From Streptomyces sp. NBC_00234 (GTDB lineage: Bacteria > Actinomycetota > Actinomycetes > Streptomycetales > Streptomycetaceae): a DNA stretch of 64,000 nucleotides. Location: NCBI RefSeq assembly GCF_036195325.1, contig NZ_CP108101.1:7192001-7256000 (forward strand). The letters are read 5' to 3'. Every line of letters begins with the position of its first letter. Position 1 is the first letter of the stretch. The notes under the pieces were generated by a model. That model was not told the origin of the DNA, ran no database searches, and was given only the letters and a program-made list of their open reading frames with translations. Positions 1 to 8,816 of this stretch are shown here, piece after piece. The position numbers were made by a program, and so were the translations under genes.

Positions 1-53
1 CGACGCATCGGCGGTGGGGCGACCTCCACGTTCTTGCCCGAAGGGGACCACCC

Positions 54-1469
54 ATGAGAACTGCCCGGTTCCGTCGTACGCGCCGCGCCAGCGCGGTCAC
101 CCTCGTCTCCGCGCTCACGCTCACCGCGCTCGCCGCCTGCGGCACGAGCAGCAGCGGCAACGGCAGCGGTGGTTCCGAAGGCGGCGGGTCGTCCGACCCC
201 GCAGCCCCGCTGGACCCCAAGACCAAGGTGACGATCACCATCGACTGCATGCCGCCCGCGGCGAAGGCGGCCGAGCTCAAGGAGTGGAAGGAGGACGTCG
301 CCGCGTTCAACAAGACGTATCCGAACGTCACCGTCGAGGGCCGCTCCACAGCCGGCCAGTGCCTGGAGCCGCCGCGCTTCACCGCGATGCTCAAGGCCAA
401 GTCCCAGCCGGACGTCTTCTACACCTACTTCACCGACCTGCCGCAGGTGCTCGACCACGACGGCGCCGCGGACATCACCGCGTACGTCAACGACAAGAGC
501 GTGCCCCTGCTGAAGGACATCGACCCGAACGTCCTCGGCTCGCTCAAGCAGGACGGCAAACTCTACGGCCTGCCCACCAGCAACTACACGATGGGCCTGC
601 TCGTCAACCGCAAGCTGTTCACGGACGCGGGTCTCGACCCCGACGCCCCGCCGCGCACCTGGGACGAGGTCCGCGCCGCCGCGAAGAAGATCGCCGGCCT
701 GGGCAAGGGCATCGCCGGATTCGGCGAGTACAGCGCGGGCAACACCGGTGGCTGGCACTTCACCGCGCAGATGTACAGCGTCGGCGGTGAGGTCGTCGAC
801 GCGAGCGGTACGAAGGCGGCGTTCAACAACGAACTCGGCAAGCAGGTCGCCGAGAACCTCCACGCCATGCGCTGGGAGGACGACAGCATGGGCAAGACCC
901 AGCTGCTCAAGTGGGGCGATCTCCAGAAGCAGATCGCCACCGACAAGCTCGGCATGTTCCTCGCCGCGCCCGACGACATCGCGTACATGGTCCAGCAACT
1001 CGGCGCGAAGTACGAGAACTTCGGGATGGGGCCGATCCCGGGCGAGAAGAACACCCTGGCGGGCGGCAACAACTACATGATCAAGCAGGGCATCTCCGGC
1101 GACAAGATCAAGGCCGCGGTCGCCTGGCTCAACTTCAAGAACCTCTCCGTCGCCAAGGGCCAGTTCGACTGGGAGCGCACCAAGGCCGACGGCCTGCCCG
1201 TCGGGGTCCCGCAGCCCAACTTCTGGCTGAACGGGTCCAAGGCCGAGGACGACGCCGCACGCGTGGAGCACGCCACCATGCCGGTCGCCAACTTCAAGTC
1301 CTTCATGGACAACCCCGTCGCAGGCAAGGCCGAGCCGCCGAAGGCCCAGGAGGTCTACAAGGTCCTCGACAACGTCATGTCCGGCATCCTCACCAACAAG
1401 GACGCCGACATCGACAAGCTGCTCGCCACCGCCGAGGCGCAGGTCAACCAGGTCCTGGCCGGCCAGTGA
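54..1469 (+). CDS. Sugar ABC transporter substrate-binding lipoprotein (alpha-glucan locus)
   Basis: A 471-residue extracellular solute-binding protein of the MalE-like family 1. The N-terminus is Arg-rich, followed by a hydrophobic stretch and a lipobox (LAAC, lipidated Cys29), then a Gly/Ser linker, so it should be anchored outside the membrane. The start is ATG at 54 after AAGGGGACCACCC. It heads a same-strand series with two MalF/MalG permeases, a GH13 enzyme and a secreted GH87 glucanase, so the probable ligand is an oligosaccharide released from alpha-1,3-glucan (nigero-oligosaccharides). That ligand is inferred from context only. No ATPase gene lies in the cluster; Streptomyces carbohydrate importers of this class commonly share the MsiK ATPase encoded elsewhere. 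Confidence 0.9.
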   Translation: MRTARFRRTRRASAVTLVSALTLTALAACGTSSSGNGSGGSEGGGSSDPAAPLDPKTKVTITIDCMPPAAKAAELKEWKEDVAAFNKTYPNVTVEGRSTAGQCLEPPRFTAMLKAKSQPDVFYTYFTDLPQVLDHDGAADITAYVNDKSVPLLKDIDPNVLGSLKQDGKLYGLPTSNYTMGLLVNRKLFTDAGLDPDAPPRTWDEVRAAAKKIAGLGKGIAGFGEYSAGNTGGWHFTAQMYSVGGEVVDASGTKAAFNNELGKQVAENLHAMRWEDDSMGKTQLLKWGDLQKQIATDKLGMFLAAPDDIAYMVQQLGAKYENFGMGPIPGEKNTLAGGNNYMIKQGISGDKIKAAVAWLNFKNLSVAKGQFDWERTKADGLPVGVPQPNFWLNGSKAEDDAARVEHATMPVANFKSFMDNPVAGKAEPPKAQEVYKVLDNVMSGILTNKDADIDKLLATAEAQVNQVLAGQ

Positions 1470-1473
1470 CTCC

Positions 1474-1501
1474 ACGGGGGCCGGTTCCGGCCGGCCCCCG
1501 T
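1474..1501 (+). other. Intra-operon hairpin between binding-protein and permease genes
   Basis: An 11-bp perfect inverted repeat (ACGGGGGCCGG and its complement) with a 6-nt loop begins 4 nt after the binding-protein stop codon. There is no T-run after it, and the permease follows 40 bp later. This fits a stem that stabilises the upstream message or partly terminates transcription, giving more binding protein than permease. The differential expression is inference. Confidence 0.5.
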
Positions 1502-1540
1502 ACCCGTCTTCCCTCCAGCGCACCGCACCAAGGAGCGACG

Positions 1541-2500
1541 ATGTCGGCCCCCACCCTTCCCACGACCACCACGAAGGAACCCCGCCGGGCACCCGGGCCG
1601 GGCGCCGGCAGGCCGCCGGCCCGCGGCGCCTTCGCCCAGGTGCTGCGCCGCAACCTGACGGCGCACGGGTTCCTGATCGGCGCGGTCCTCTGCTTCGCGT
1701 TCTTCTCGTGGTACCCGATGGTCAGGGAGTTCGTCCTGGCCTTCCAGAAGACCGAGGACGGACGGACCAGCTGGGCCGGCTGGTCCAACTTCACCACCGT
1801 CTTCAACGACCCGGCCATCTGGCAGGCGTGGCGCAACACCCTGCTCTTCACGCTGCTCGCACTGCTGCTCGGCTTCGTCGTCCCGTTCGTCGTCGCCCTC
1901 GTCATCAACGAGTTCCGGCAGGGCAAGGGCTATCTGCGCCTCCTGGTCTATCTGCCCGTGATGCTGCCGCCGGTCGCGTCCGTCCTCCTCTTCAAGTACC
2001 TCTACGACCCCGGCTACGGCCTGCTCAACGAGCTGTTCCGGCTGCTCCACCTGCCCGAACAGCAGTGGCTCCAGGACCCGGACCTCTCCATGCTCTCCGT
2101 CGTCGTCGCCTCGACCTGGATGAACATGGGCGGCGCCGCCCTCATCTACCTCGCGGCCCTCCAGGGCATACCCGGCGAGCTGTACGAGGCGGCGGAACTC
2201 GACGGAGCCGGACTGCTGCGCAAGATCTGGCACGTCACCATCCCGCAGACCCGGCTCATCCTCCTGCTCATGCTGCTCATGCAGATCATCGCCACCATGC
2301 AGGTCTTCGTCGAGCCGTTCCTGCTCACCGGCGGCGCCGGCCCGGAGGGCTCGACGACCACGGTGGTCTACCTCATCTACCAGTACGCCTTCAACTTCAA
2401 CAACTACGGCGCCGCGGCGGCGCTCGGCCTGGTCCTGCTCGTACTCCTGGCCGGATTCTCGGCCGCGTACGCGAAGTTCAGCCGCACCGACGAGGAATAG
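1541..2500 (+). CDS. Sugar ABC transporter permease, MalF-type
   Basis: A 319-residue inner-membrane permease (binding-protein-dependent transport family 1). I chose ATG at 1541 because AAGGAGCG lies just upstream and it gives a normal cytoplasmic N-terminus rich in Pro/Thr/Ala; the reading frame stays open further upstream but there it overlaps the binding-protein gene. About six membrane segments follow, the first near residues 40-65. The cytoplasmic EAA-like loop (EAAELDGAGLLRKIW) that contacts the ATPase is present near residue 215. It pairs with the MalG-type permease 18 bp downstream to form the channel of the alpha-glucan oligosaccharide importer. Confidence 0.9.
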   Translation: MSAPTLPTTTTKEPRRAPGPGAGRPPARGAFAQVLRRNLTAHGFLIGAVLCFAFFSWYPMVREFVLAFQKTEDGRTSWAGWSNFTTVFNDPAIWQAWRNTLLFTLLALLLGFVVPFVVALVINEFRQGKGYLRLLVYLPVMLPPVASVLLFKYLYDPGYGLLNELFRLLHLPEQQWLQDPDLSMLSVVVASTWMNMGGAALIYLAALQGIPGELYEAAELDGAGLLRKIWHVTIPQTRLILLLMLLMQIIATMQVFVEPFLLTGGAGPEGSTTTVVYLIYQYAFNFNNYGAAAALGLVLLVLLAGFSAAYAKFSRTDEE

Positions 2501-2518
2501 GACCGGGGGAGACCACGG

Positions 2519-3394
2519 ATGTCCACACGCACACTCATCTCGCCCGCCCAACTCGCGAGACCACGGGGCAAGTTGCTCTACCGGGTGACCTTCACCCTGG
2601 TCGTCGGCGTCTTCACGGTGGTGTTCCTCGGGCCCCTGTACTGGATGTTCTCCGGCGGCCTGAAGAGCACCCAGGAGGCCGTCCAGACACCGCCGACGTT
2701 CGTGCCGCACAGCTTCGAGCCACAGAACTACGCGCGGGCATGGGAGGTCATGGACCTCTCCGGGCTGCTCCTCAACACCGTGTACTACGCGTTCGGGGCC
2801 CTCGCCTTCCAGCTGGTCCTCGACGTGGCGGCGGCCTACTCGCTCTCCAGACTCCGGCCCGTTCTCGGCAAAGCCGTCCTCGGGATGATGCTCGCGACGC
2901 TGATGATCCCGGCGACCGTCCTGGTCGTGCCGCAGTACCTGACGGTGCTCGACGTGCCGATCGTGCAGCGCAACCTGCTGAACTCGCCCTGGGCGATCTG
3001 GCTACCCTCCGTCGCCAACGCCTTCAACATCTTCCTGCTGAAGCGCTTCTTCGACTCGATCCCCAAGGAACTGCTCGACGCGGCCTCCCTCGACGGGGCC
3101 TCCCCGATGCGCACCCTGTGGTCGGTCGTCGTGCCCATCTCCCGGCCCATCCTCGGCGTCGTGTCCATCTTCGCCGTGGTCGGTGTCTGGAAGGACTTCC
3201 TCTGGCCGATGCTCACCCTGCCCGACCCGGCGACGCAGACACTCAACGTCGGCATCTACTCGCTGTCCAACGGCGTGCCCGAGAACGTCCTCATCGCCGC
3301 ACTGGCGATCGCGTCGCTCCCCACCCTCCTGCTGTTCGTCCTCTTCCAGCGCAACATCATGAGCGGCCTCACCGCCGGCGGTCTGAAGGGCTGA
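2519..3394 (+). CDS. Sugar ABC transporter permease, MalG-type
   Basis: A 291-residue partner permease. It has an N-terminal membrane segment near residues 25-48, a periplasmic loop, and the ATPase-contact loop (DAASLDGASPMRTLW) near residue 190. It starts with ATG at 2519 after GGGGGAGACC, 18 bp behind the MalF-type gene, so translation of the two is probably linked. Together they form the heterodimeric channel of a CUT1-class sugar importer. A 149-bp gap separates it from the GH13 gene on the same strand; I see no strong terminator there, so read-through is likely. Confidence 0.9.
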   Translation: MSTRTLISPAQLARPRGKLLYRVTFTLVVGVFTVVFLGPLYWMFSGGLKSTQEAVQTPPTFVPHSFEPQNYARAWEVMDLSGLLLNTVYYAFGALAFQLVLDVAAAYSLSRLRPVLGKAVLGMMLATLMIPATVLVVPQYLTVLDVPIVQRNLLNSPWAIWLPSVANAFNIFLLKRFFDSIPKELLDAASLDGASPMRTLWSVVVPISRPILGVVSIFAVVGVWKDFLWPMLTLPDPATQTLNVGIYSLSNGVPENVLIAALAIASLPTLLLFVLFQRNIMSGLTAGGLKG

Positions 3395-3543
3395 CAGCCC
3401 GGGCGGACCCGAACGGCCCGCCTCCCGGCCGCCACCCCCCGCTTGCCGACCGCCCACCCAGCCTCCGCCGCCGGTCCCACCTCCTCGACGCCCCGCTGTC
3501 GGGGCCGGCGGCGGGGTCCAGCCCTGCCCGAAAGGACCGTCAC

Positions 3544-5148
3544 GTGGCAGCCCCGTACTCGCATCGCACCGACGACTGGTGGCGCAGCGCCGTCATCTAC
3601 CAGGTCTACCCACGCAGCTTCGCCGACGGCGACGGAGACGGCACCGGGGACCTCGCGGGCGTCCGGGCGAGACTGCCCCACCTCGCCGAACTGGGCGTCG
3701 ACGCACTCTGGTTCACCCCCTGGTACCTCTCGCCCCTCGTCGACGGCGGCTACGACGTGGCCGACTACCGCACCATCGACCCCGCCTTCGGGACGCTCGC
3801 CGAGGCGGAGAAACTCATCGCCGAAGCCCGCGGGCACGGCATCCGGGTGATCGTCGACATCGTCCCCAACCACGTCTCCGACCAGCACGCCTGGTTCCGG
3901 GCCGCGCTCGCCGCCGGACCCGGCAGCCCGGAGCGGGAGCTCTTCCACTTCCGTCCCGGCCGGGGCGAGAACGGCGAACTCCCGCCCAACAACTGGCCCT
4001 CCCAGTTCTCCGGGCGGACCTGGACCCGGGTCGGCGACGGGGAGTGGTACCTCCATCTCTTCGCCCCCGAGCAGCCCGACCTCAACTGGGCCCACCCGGC
4101 GGTCCGCCGGGAACACGAGGACGTGCTGCGCTTCTGGTTCGAGCGCGGAGTGGCCGGCGTACGGATCGACTCGGCCGCGCTGCTCGCCAAGGACCCGGCA
4201 CTCGCCGACTTCGTGGAGGGCGTCGACCCCCACCCGTACATCGACCAGGACGAACTCCACGACATCTACCGCTCCTGGCGCGCCATCGCCGACGCGTACC
4301 GGGCGGTCTTCGTCGGCGAGGTCTGGCTGCCGGACTCCGAGCGCTTCGCCCGCTACCTCCGCCCCGACGAACTGCACACCGCCTTCAACTTCACCTTCCT
4401 CGCCTGCCCCTGGGACCCGGACCGGCTGCGCCGGGCCATCGACGACACCCTGGCCGAGCACGCCCCGGTCGGCGCACCCGCGACCTGGGTGCTGTGCAAC
4501 CACGACGTCACCCGGACCGTCACCCGGTACGGCCGCGAGGACACCGGCTTCGACTTCGCCACGAAGACCTTCGGGACCCCCACGGACCTGGCGCTCGGCA
4601 CCCGGCGCGCCCGCGCCGCCGCCCTGCTCACCCTCGCCCTGCCCGGCTCGGTGTACGTGTACCAGGGCGAGGAACTCGGCCTGCCCGAGGCCGAGATACC
4701 CCTCGACCGCATCCAGGACCCGATGTACTTCCGCTCCGGCGGTACCGACCCCGGACGCGACGGCTGCCGCGTACCGCTGCCCTGGACCGCCGACGCCCCG
4801 CACGCGGGATTCGGCGCCGGCGCCGACCCGTGGCTGCCGCAGCCCGAGGGCTGGACGCACTACGCGGCCGACCGCCAGCGCCTCGACCCCTCGTCCATGC
4901 TCGCGCTCTACCGCGAGGCCCTGCGGCTGCGCCGCTCCGAACCCGGCTTCGGTGACGGGCCGCTCCACTGGCTGCCCGCCGGGGACGGCGTGCTGGCGTT
5001 CACCCGGGCCGAAGGACTGATCTGCGTGGTCAACCTCTCCCCGCAGCCCGTCGAACTACCCGGGCACCGCACCCTCCTCCTCGGGAGCGGTCCGCTCGGC
5101 ACGGACGGGCGACTGCCCCGGGACACGGCGGTCTGGCTTCGCGCCTGA
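3544..5148 (+). CDS. GH13 alpha-glucosidase (oligo-1,4/1,6- or nigerose-type)
   Basis: A 534-residue glycoside hydrolase family 13 enzyme with no signal peptide, so it acts in the cytoplasm on imported oligosaccharides. All GH13 signature regions are visible: VDIVPNHV (region I), GVRIDSAAL with nucleophile Asp209, FVGEVW with acid/base Glu259, and CNHD with Asp321. The opening WWRSAVIYQVYPRSF is typical of alpha-glucosidases rather than amylases. GTG at 3544 is the likely start, preceded by GAAAGGACC; the frame is open far upstream but there it overlaps the permease genes. Its place between a sugar importer and a secreted alpha-1,3-glucanase suggests it trims nigero- or malto-oligosaccharides to glucose. 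The linkage preference cannot be read from the sequence. Confidence 0.9.
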   Translation: MAAPYSHRTDDWWRSAVIYQVYPRSFADGDGDGTGDLAGVRARLPHLAELGVDALWFTPWYLSPLVDGGYDVADYRTIDPAFGTLAEAEKLIAEARGHGIRVIVDIVPNHVSDQHAWFRAALAAGPGSPERELFHFRPGRGENGELPPNNWPSQFSGRTWTRVGDGEWYLHLFAPEQPDLNWAHPAVRREHEDVLRFWFERGVAGVRIDSAALLAKDPALADFVEGVDPHPYIDQDELHDIYRSWRAIADAYRAVFVGEVWLPDSERFARYLRPDELHTAFNFTFLACPWDPDRLRRAIDDTLAEHAPVGAPATWVLCNHDVTRTVTRYGREDTGFDFATKTFGTPTDLALGTRRARAAALLTLALPGSVYVYQGEELGLPEAEIPLDRIQDPMYFRSGGTDPGRDGCRVPLPWTADAPHAGFGAGADPWLPQPEGWTHYAADRQRLDPSSMLALYREALRLRRSEPGFGDGPLHWLPAGDGVLAFTRAEGLICVVNLSPQPVELPGHRTLLLGSGPLGTDGRLPRDTAVWLRA

Positions 5149-5199
5149 CCGGCGGCACGGTCACACCCCCCACCCGCCCCCCATGGAAACGAGGACACC

Positions 5200-8100
5200 A
5201 TGAGACGGAAACCAACCGGCAGACGGCTGCTGACGGGCCTGGTCATGGCCTGCCTGCTCGCCGTCGGGCTCCTTCCGGTCACGGCGCACGCCGCCGCCGA
5301 ACCCGGGCCCAACCTCGCGCTGGGCAGACCGGCGACCGCGAGCGCGTCCCACGCCAGCTACCCCGCGGGCAACGTCACCGACGGAAGCCAGCAGTCGTAC
5401 TGGGAAGGCCCCGTCGACGCCTTCCCGCAGTGGTTACAGGTCGACCTGGGCGCCCGCACCGGCGTCAACCGGGTGACCCTGAAACTCCCCACCACCTGGG
5501 AGGCCCGCAGCCAGACCCTCGGCGTCCAGGGCAGCACCGACGGAAGCACCTTCACGCCGCTGGCCGCCTCCGCCTCCCGCGGCTTCAGCCCCTCCTCCGC
5601 CAACACCGTCGTCCTCGACTTCCCGAGCGCCGACGTCCGGTACGTACGCGTCCAGCTGACCGCCAACACCGGCTGGAACGCCGCGCAGCTCTCCGAGGTG
5701 GAGATCTACGGAACCGGCGGCGGTGATCCGGGGACCCCGCCCGCCGACGGGACCAACCTCGCGCGCAACAAGCCGATCGAGGCGTCCTCGACGACCCAGA
5801 CGTACGTCGCCTCGAACGCCAACGACGACAGCGTCACCACCTACTGGGAGTCGGCCGGTACCCCCGCGACCCTGACCGTGAAGCTCGGCGCGGACGCGGA
5901 TGTCGAGGCGGTCGTCGTCAAGCTGAACCCCGATGCCGCGTGGGGACCGCGGACCCAGGCGATCCAGGTCCTCGGACGTGCGCAGTCGGACTCCGCCTAC
6001 ACCTCCCTGAAGGACCGGGCCGACTACTCCTTCAGCCCCTCGGGGAACCGGAACACCGTCACGATCCCCGTCTCGGGCCGTGTCGCGGATCTCCGGCTCG
6101 CCTTCTCCTCCAACACCGGCGCACCCGGCGCCCAGGTCGCCGAGCTCCAGGTCGTCGGCACCGCCGCACCCAACCCCGATCTGACCCCGACCGATCTGAC
6201 CTGGACCCCCGCCGAACCGTCCGAGAAGGACGACGTCACGGTCCGGGCCACCGTCCGCAACGCAGGCACGGCGGCCTCGGCCGCCACCACGGTCGCGGTG
6301 AGTGTCGAAGGCACGGTGGCCGGCAGCGCCGCCGTGGGCGCGCTCGCCGCAGGAGCCTCGGCGACGGTTCCGGTCGATGTCGGCCGGCGCGCGATGGGTT
6401 CGTACACCGTGTCGGCCGTCGTCGACCCGAACAACACCGTCGTCGAGCAGGACGACACCAACAACAGCCGTACCGCCGCCACACGGCTGGTCGTCGGCCG
6501 GAGCCCCGGACCCGACCTGGAGGTCCGCTCCCTCACCACGCAGCCGGCCAACCCGACCGTCGGTGCCGCCGTCACCTTCACCGTGGCGGTGCACAACAGC
6601 GGAACCACCGGGGTCCCCGCCGGAACGGTCACCCGGCTCACCGCCGGAAGCACCACACTGAACGGCACCGCGGGCGCGATCGCCGCAGGACAGACGGTCA
6701 CCGTGCCGATCACCGGCAGCTGGACGGCCACGAGCGGCGGCGCCACGCTCACCGCCACCGCCGACGCGACCGGCACCGTCGCCGAGACCGACGAGAACAA
6801 CAACGTGTACGCACGCTCCGTCGTCGTCGGACGCGGCGCCGCCGTGCCGTACACCGAGTACGAGGCGGAGGACGGCCGGTACCAGGGGAGCCTGCTGACC
6901 GCGGACCGCAAGCGCACCTTCGGTCACACCAACTTCGCCACCGAATCCTCCGGCCGCCGGTCCGTGCGGCTCGACACCGCGGGCCAGTTCGTGGAGATCA
7001 CCTCCACCAACGCCGCCAACTCCCTCGTCGTCCGCAACTCCGTCCCCGACGCCCCGGGCGGCGGCGGTGCCGAGGCGACGATCAGCCTCTACGTCAACGA
7101 CACCTTCAGCCGGAAGCTGACGCTGTCCTCCAAGCACAGCTGGCTGTACGGCGACACCGACAGCCCCGAGGGGCTGACGAACCAGCCCCAGGCGGACGCC
7201 CGCCGGCTCTTCGACGAGTCCCACGCCCTGCTCTCCCAGACGTACCCCCCGGGCACGAAGTTCCGGCTCCAGCGCGACGCCGGCGACACGGCGTCCTTCT
7301 ACATCGTGGACCTCATCGACCTGGAGCAGGTGGCCCCGCCCACGTCCCAGCCGGCCGGGTGCACCTCGATCACCTCCTACGGGGCCGTGCCCAACGACGG
7401 CATCGACGACACCGACGCCATCCAGCGCGCCGTGACGGCGGACCAGAAGGGCGAGATCGGCTGTGTGTGGATTCCCGTGGGCCAGTGGCGGCAGGAGCAG
7501 AAGATCCTCACGGACGATCCCCTCAACCGGGGCGAGTTCAACCAGGTGGGCATCCGTGACGTGACGATCCGGGGTGCGGGCATGTGGCACTCCCAGCTGT
7601 ACACGCTCACCCCGCCGCACCAGGCCGGAGGCATCAACCATCCGCACGAGGGCAACTTCGGCTTCGACATCGACCACAACACGCAGATCTCCGACATCGC
7701 CATCTTCGGTTCCGGCACCATCCGGGGCGGAGACGGCAACGCCGAGGGCGGAGTGGGCCTCAACGGGCGGTTCGGCAAGGGCACCAGGATCAGCAACGTC
7801 TGGATCGAGCACGCCAACGTCGGGGTCTGGGCCGGGCGCGACCACTCCAACATCCCCGAGCTGTGGGGCCCCGGCGACGGCCTGGAGTTCAGCGGCATGC
7901 GCATCCGCAACACCTACGCCGACGGCATCAACTTCGCCAACGGCACCCGCAACTCGACCGTCTTCGACTCGTCCTTCCGCAACACGGGCGACGACGCGCT
8001 GGCCGTCTGGTCCAGCCGCTACGTCAAGGACACCTCCGTCGACATCGGCCACGACAACCACTTCCGCAACAACACCATCCAGTTGCCCTGGCGTGCCAAC

Positions 8101-8592
8101 GGCATCGCGATCTACGGCGGTTACGGCAACACCATCGAGAACAACATCATCTCCGACACCATGAACTATCCGGGCATCATGCTGGCGACCGACCACGACC
8201 CGCTGCCGTTCTCGGGGCAGACGCTCATCGCCAACAACGCGCTGTACCGCACCGGCGGTGCCTTCTGGGGCGAGGACCAGGAGTTCGGGGCCGTCACGAT
8301 CTTCGCGGCGGCGCAGGACATCCCCGGCGTCACGATCCGGGACACCGACATCCACGACTCGACCTACGACGGCATCCAGTTCAAGGGGGGCGGTGGCGCG
8401 ATGCCCGGCGTCCAGGTCAAGGACGTCCGGATCGACGGATCCGTCAACGGCTCCGGCATCCTCGCCCAGGGCGGGGCGCGCGGCAGCGCCACGCTGACGA
8501 ACGTGACGATCACCGGCTCGGCCGAGGGTGACGTCCTCGTCGAACCCGGCTCCCAGTTCGTCGTGAACGGTTCGCCCGGCTCCGCTCCCTGA
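5200..8592 (+). CDS. Secreted GH87 alpha-1,3-glucanase (mycodextranase/mutanase type) with discoidin and CARDB modules
   Basis: An 1130-residue secreted multidomain enzyme. Order: signal peptide (about 1-32, cut near AHA-A), two discoidin-like F5/8-C modules (about 36-172 and 183-325), two CARDB-like Ig modules (about 328-432 and 433-545), a CBM6/35-like module starting YEAEDGRYQ (about 550-712), then a right-handed beta-helix (about 720-1125). In the helix Asp908 (ADGIN), Asp931 and Asp932 (TGDDAL) have the 23/24-residue spacing I recall for the three catalytic Asp residues of the Paenibacillus GH87 alpha-1,3-glucanase Agl-FH1. It would cut fungal cell-wall alpha-1,3-glucan outside the cell, feeding the importer and GH13 enzyme encoded just upstream. 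ATG at 5200 follows ACGAGGACACC. The family call is strong; mutan versus nigeran preference is open. Confidence 0.87.
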   Translation: MRRKPTGRRLLTGLVMACLLAVGLLPVTAHAAAEPGPNLALGRPATASASHASYPAGNVTDGSQQSYWEGPVDAFPQWLQVDLGARTGVNRVTLKLPTTWEARSQTLGVQGSTDGSTFTPLAASASRGFSPSSANTVVLDFPSADVRYVRVQLTANTGWNAAQLSEVEIYGTGGGDPGTPPADGTNLARNKPIEASSTTQTYVASNANDDSVTTYWESAGTPATLTVKLGADADVEAVVVKLNPDAAWGPRTQAIQVLGRAQSDSAYTSLKDRADYSFSPSGNRNTVTIPVSGRVADLRLAFSSNTGAPGAQVAELQVVGTAAPNPDLTPTDLTWTPAEPSEKDDVTVRATVRNAGTAASAATTVAVSVEGTVAGSAAVGALAAGASATVPVDVGRRAMGSYTVSAVVDPNNTVVEQDDTNNSRTAATRLVVGRSPGPDLEVRSLTTQPANPTVGAAVTFTVAVHNSGTTGVPAGTVTRLTAGSTTLNGTAGAIAAGQTVTVPITGSWTATSGGATLTATADATGTVAETDENNNVYARSVVVGRGAAVPYTEYEAEDGRYQGSLLTADRKRTFGHTNFATESSGRRSVRLDTAGQFVEITSTNAANSLVVRNSVPDAPGGGGAEATISLYVNDTFSRKLTLSSKHSWLYGDTDSPEGLTNQPQADARRLFDESHALLSQTYPPGTKFRLQRDAGDTASFYIVDLIDLEQVAPPTSQPAGCTSITSYGAVPNDGIDDTDAIQRAVTADQKGEIGCVWIPVGQWRQEQKILTDDPLNRGEFNQVGIRDVTIRGAGMWHSQLYTLTPPHQAGGINHPHEGNFGFDIDHNTQISDIAIFGSGTIRGGDGNAEGGVGLNGRFGKGTRISNVWIEHANVGVWAGRDHSNIPELWGPGDGLEFSGMRIRNTYADGINFANGTRNSTVFDSSFRNTGDDALAVWSSRYVKDTSVDIGHDNHFRNNTIQLPWRANGIAIYGGYGNTIENNIISDTMNYPGIMLATDHDPLPFSGQTLIANNALYRTGGAFWGEDQEFGAVTIFAAAQDIPGVTIRDTDIHDSTYDGIQFKGGGGAMPGVQVKDVRIDGSVNGSGILAQGGARGSATLTNVTITGSAEGDVLVEPGSQFVVNGSPGSAP

Positions 8593-8612
8593 CCGACCAG
8601 GAGGCCCACGGC

Positions 8613-8646
8613 GCCCATGCCCGGCAGCAGTACGCCGGGCGTGGGC
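8613..8646 (+). terminator. Hairpin after the GH87 gene
   Basis: A 13-bp stem (GCCCATGCCCGGC with its near-complement, one G-T pair) and an 8-nt loop, 20 bp after the glucanase stop codon. No T-run follows, as is common for Streptomyces terminators. It probably ends the alpha-glucan transcript before xylF. Confidence 0.6.
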
Positions 8647-8709
8647 ACCTCTCGTCGTACCGCACCGTGACCCACCCGTCACCCTGGGGTGGGGGCGGGC
8701 GTCACCCGC

Positions 8710-8737
8710 TTGCCGGTGCCGGGGTTGCCGCTAATGT
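8710..8737 (+). promoter_or_regulatory. Candidate promoter for xylFGH
   Basis: TTGCCG and TAATGT are 16 bp apart, about 80 bp before the xylF start, in a locally AT-richer stretch (CTAATGTCGTTATGTAG). This is a plausible housekeeping-sigma promoter. I see no clear operator palindrome around it. Confidence 0.35.
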
Positions 8738-8816
8738 CGTTATGTAGGCCAAATGCGCGTCCTCGTTGCCGCGTCATCCAGGTGACTGGGGAGGCGTCGC
8801 GCGAAAGGAGCCTTCC

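Noticed and set aside
3256..4968. 570-codon minus-strand frame opposite the GH13 gene
   Set aside because: Antisense of a gene with all four GH13 motifs; protein is low-complexity.
5434..8682. Long minus-strand open frame opposite the GH87 glucanase
   Set aside because: Antisense shadow caused by GC-biased third positions; no domain, no ribosome-binding site.
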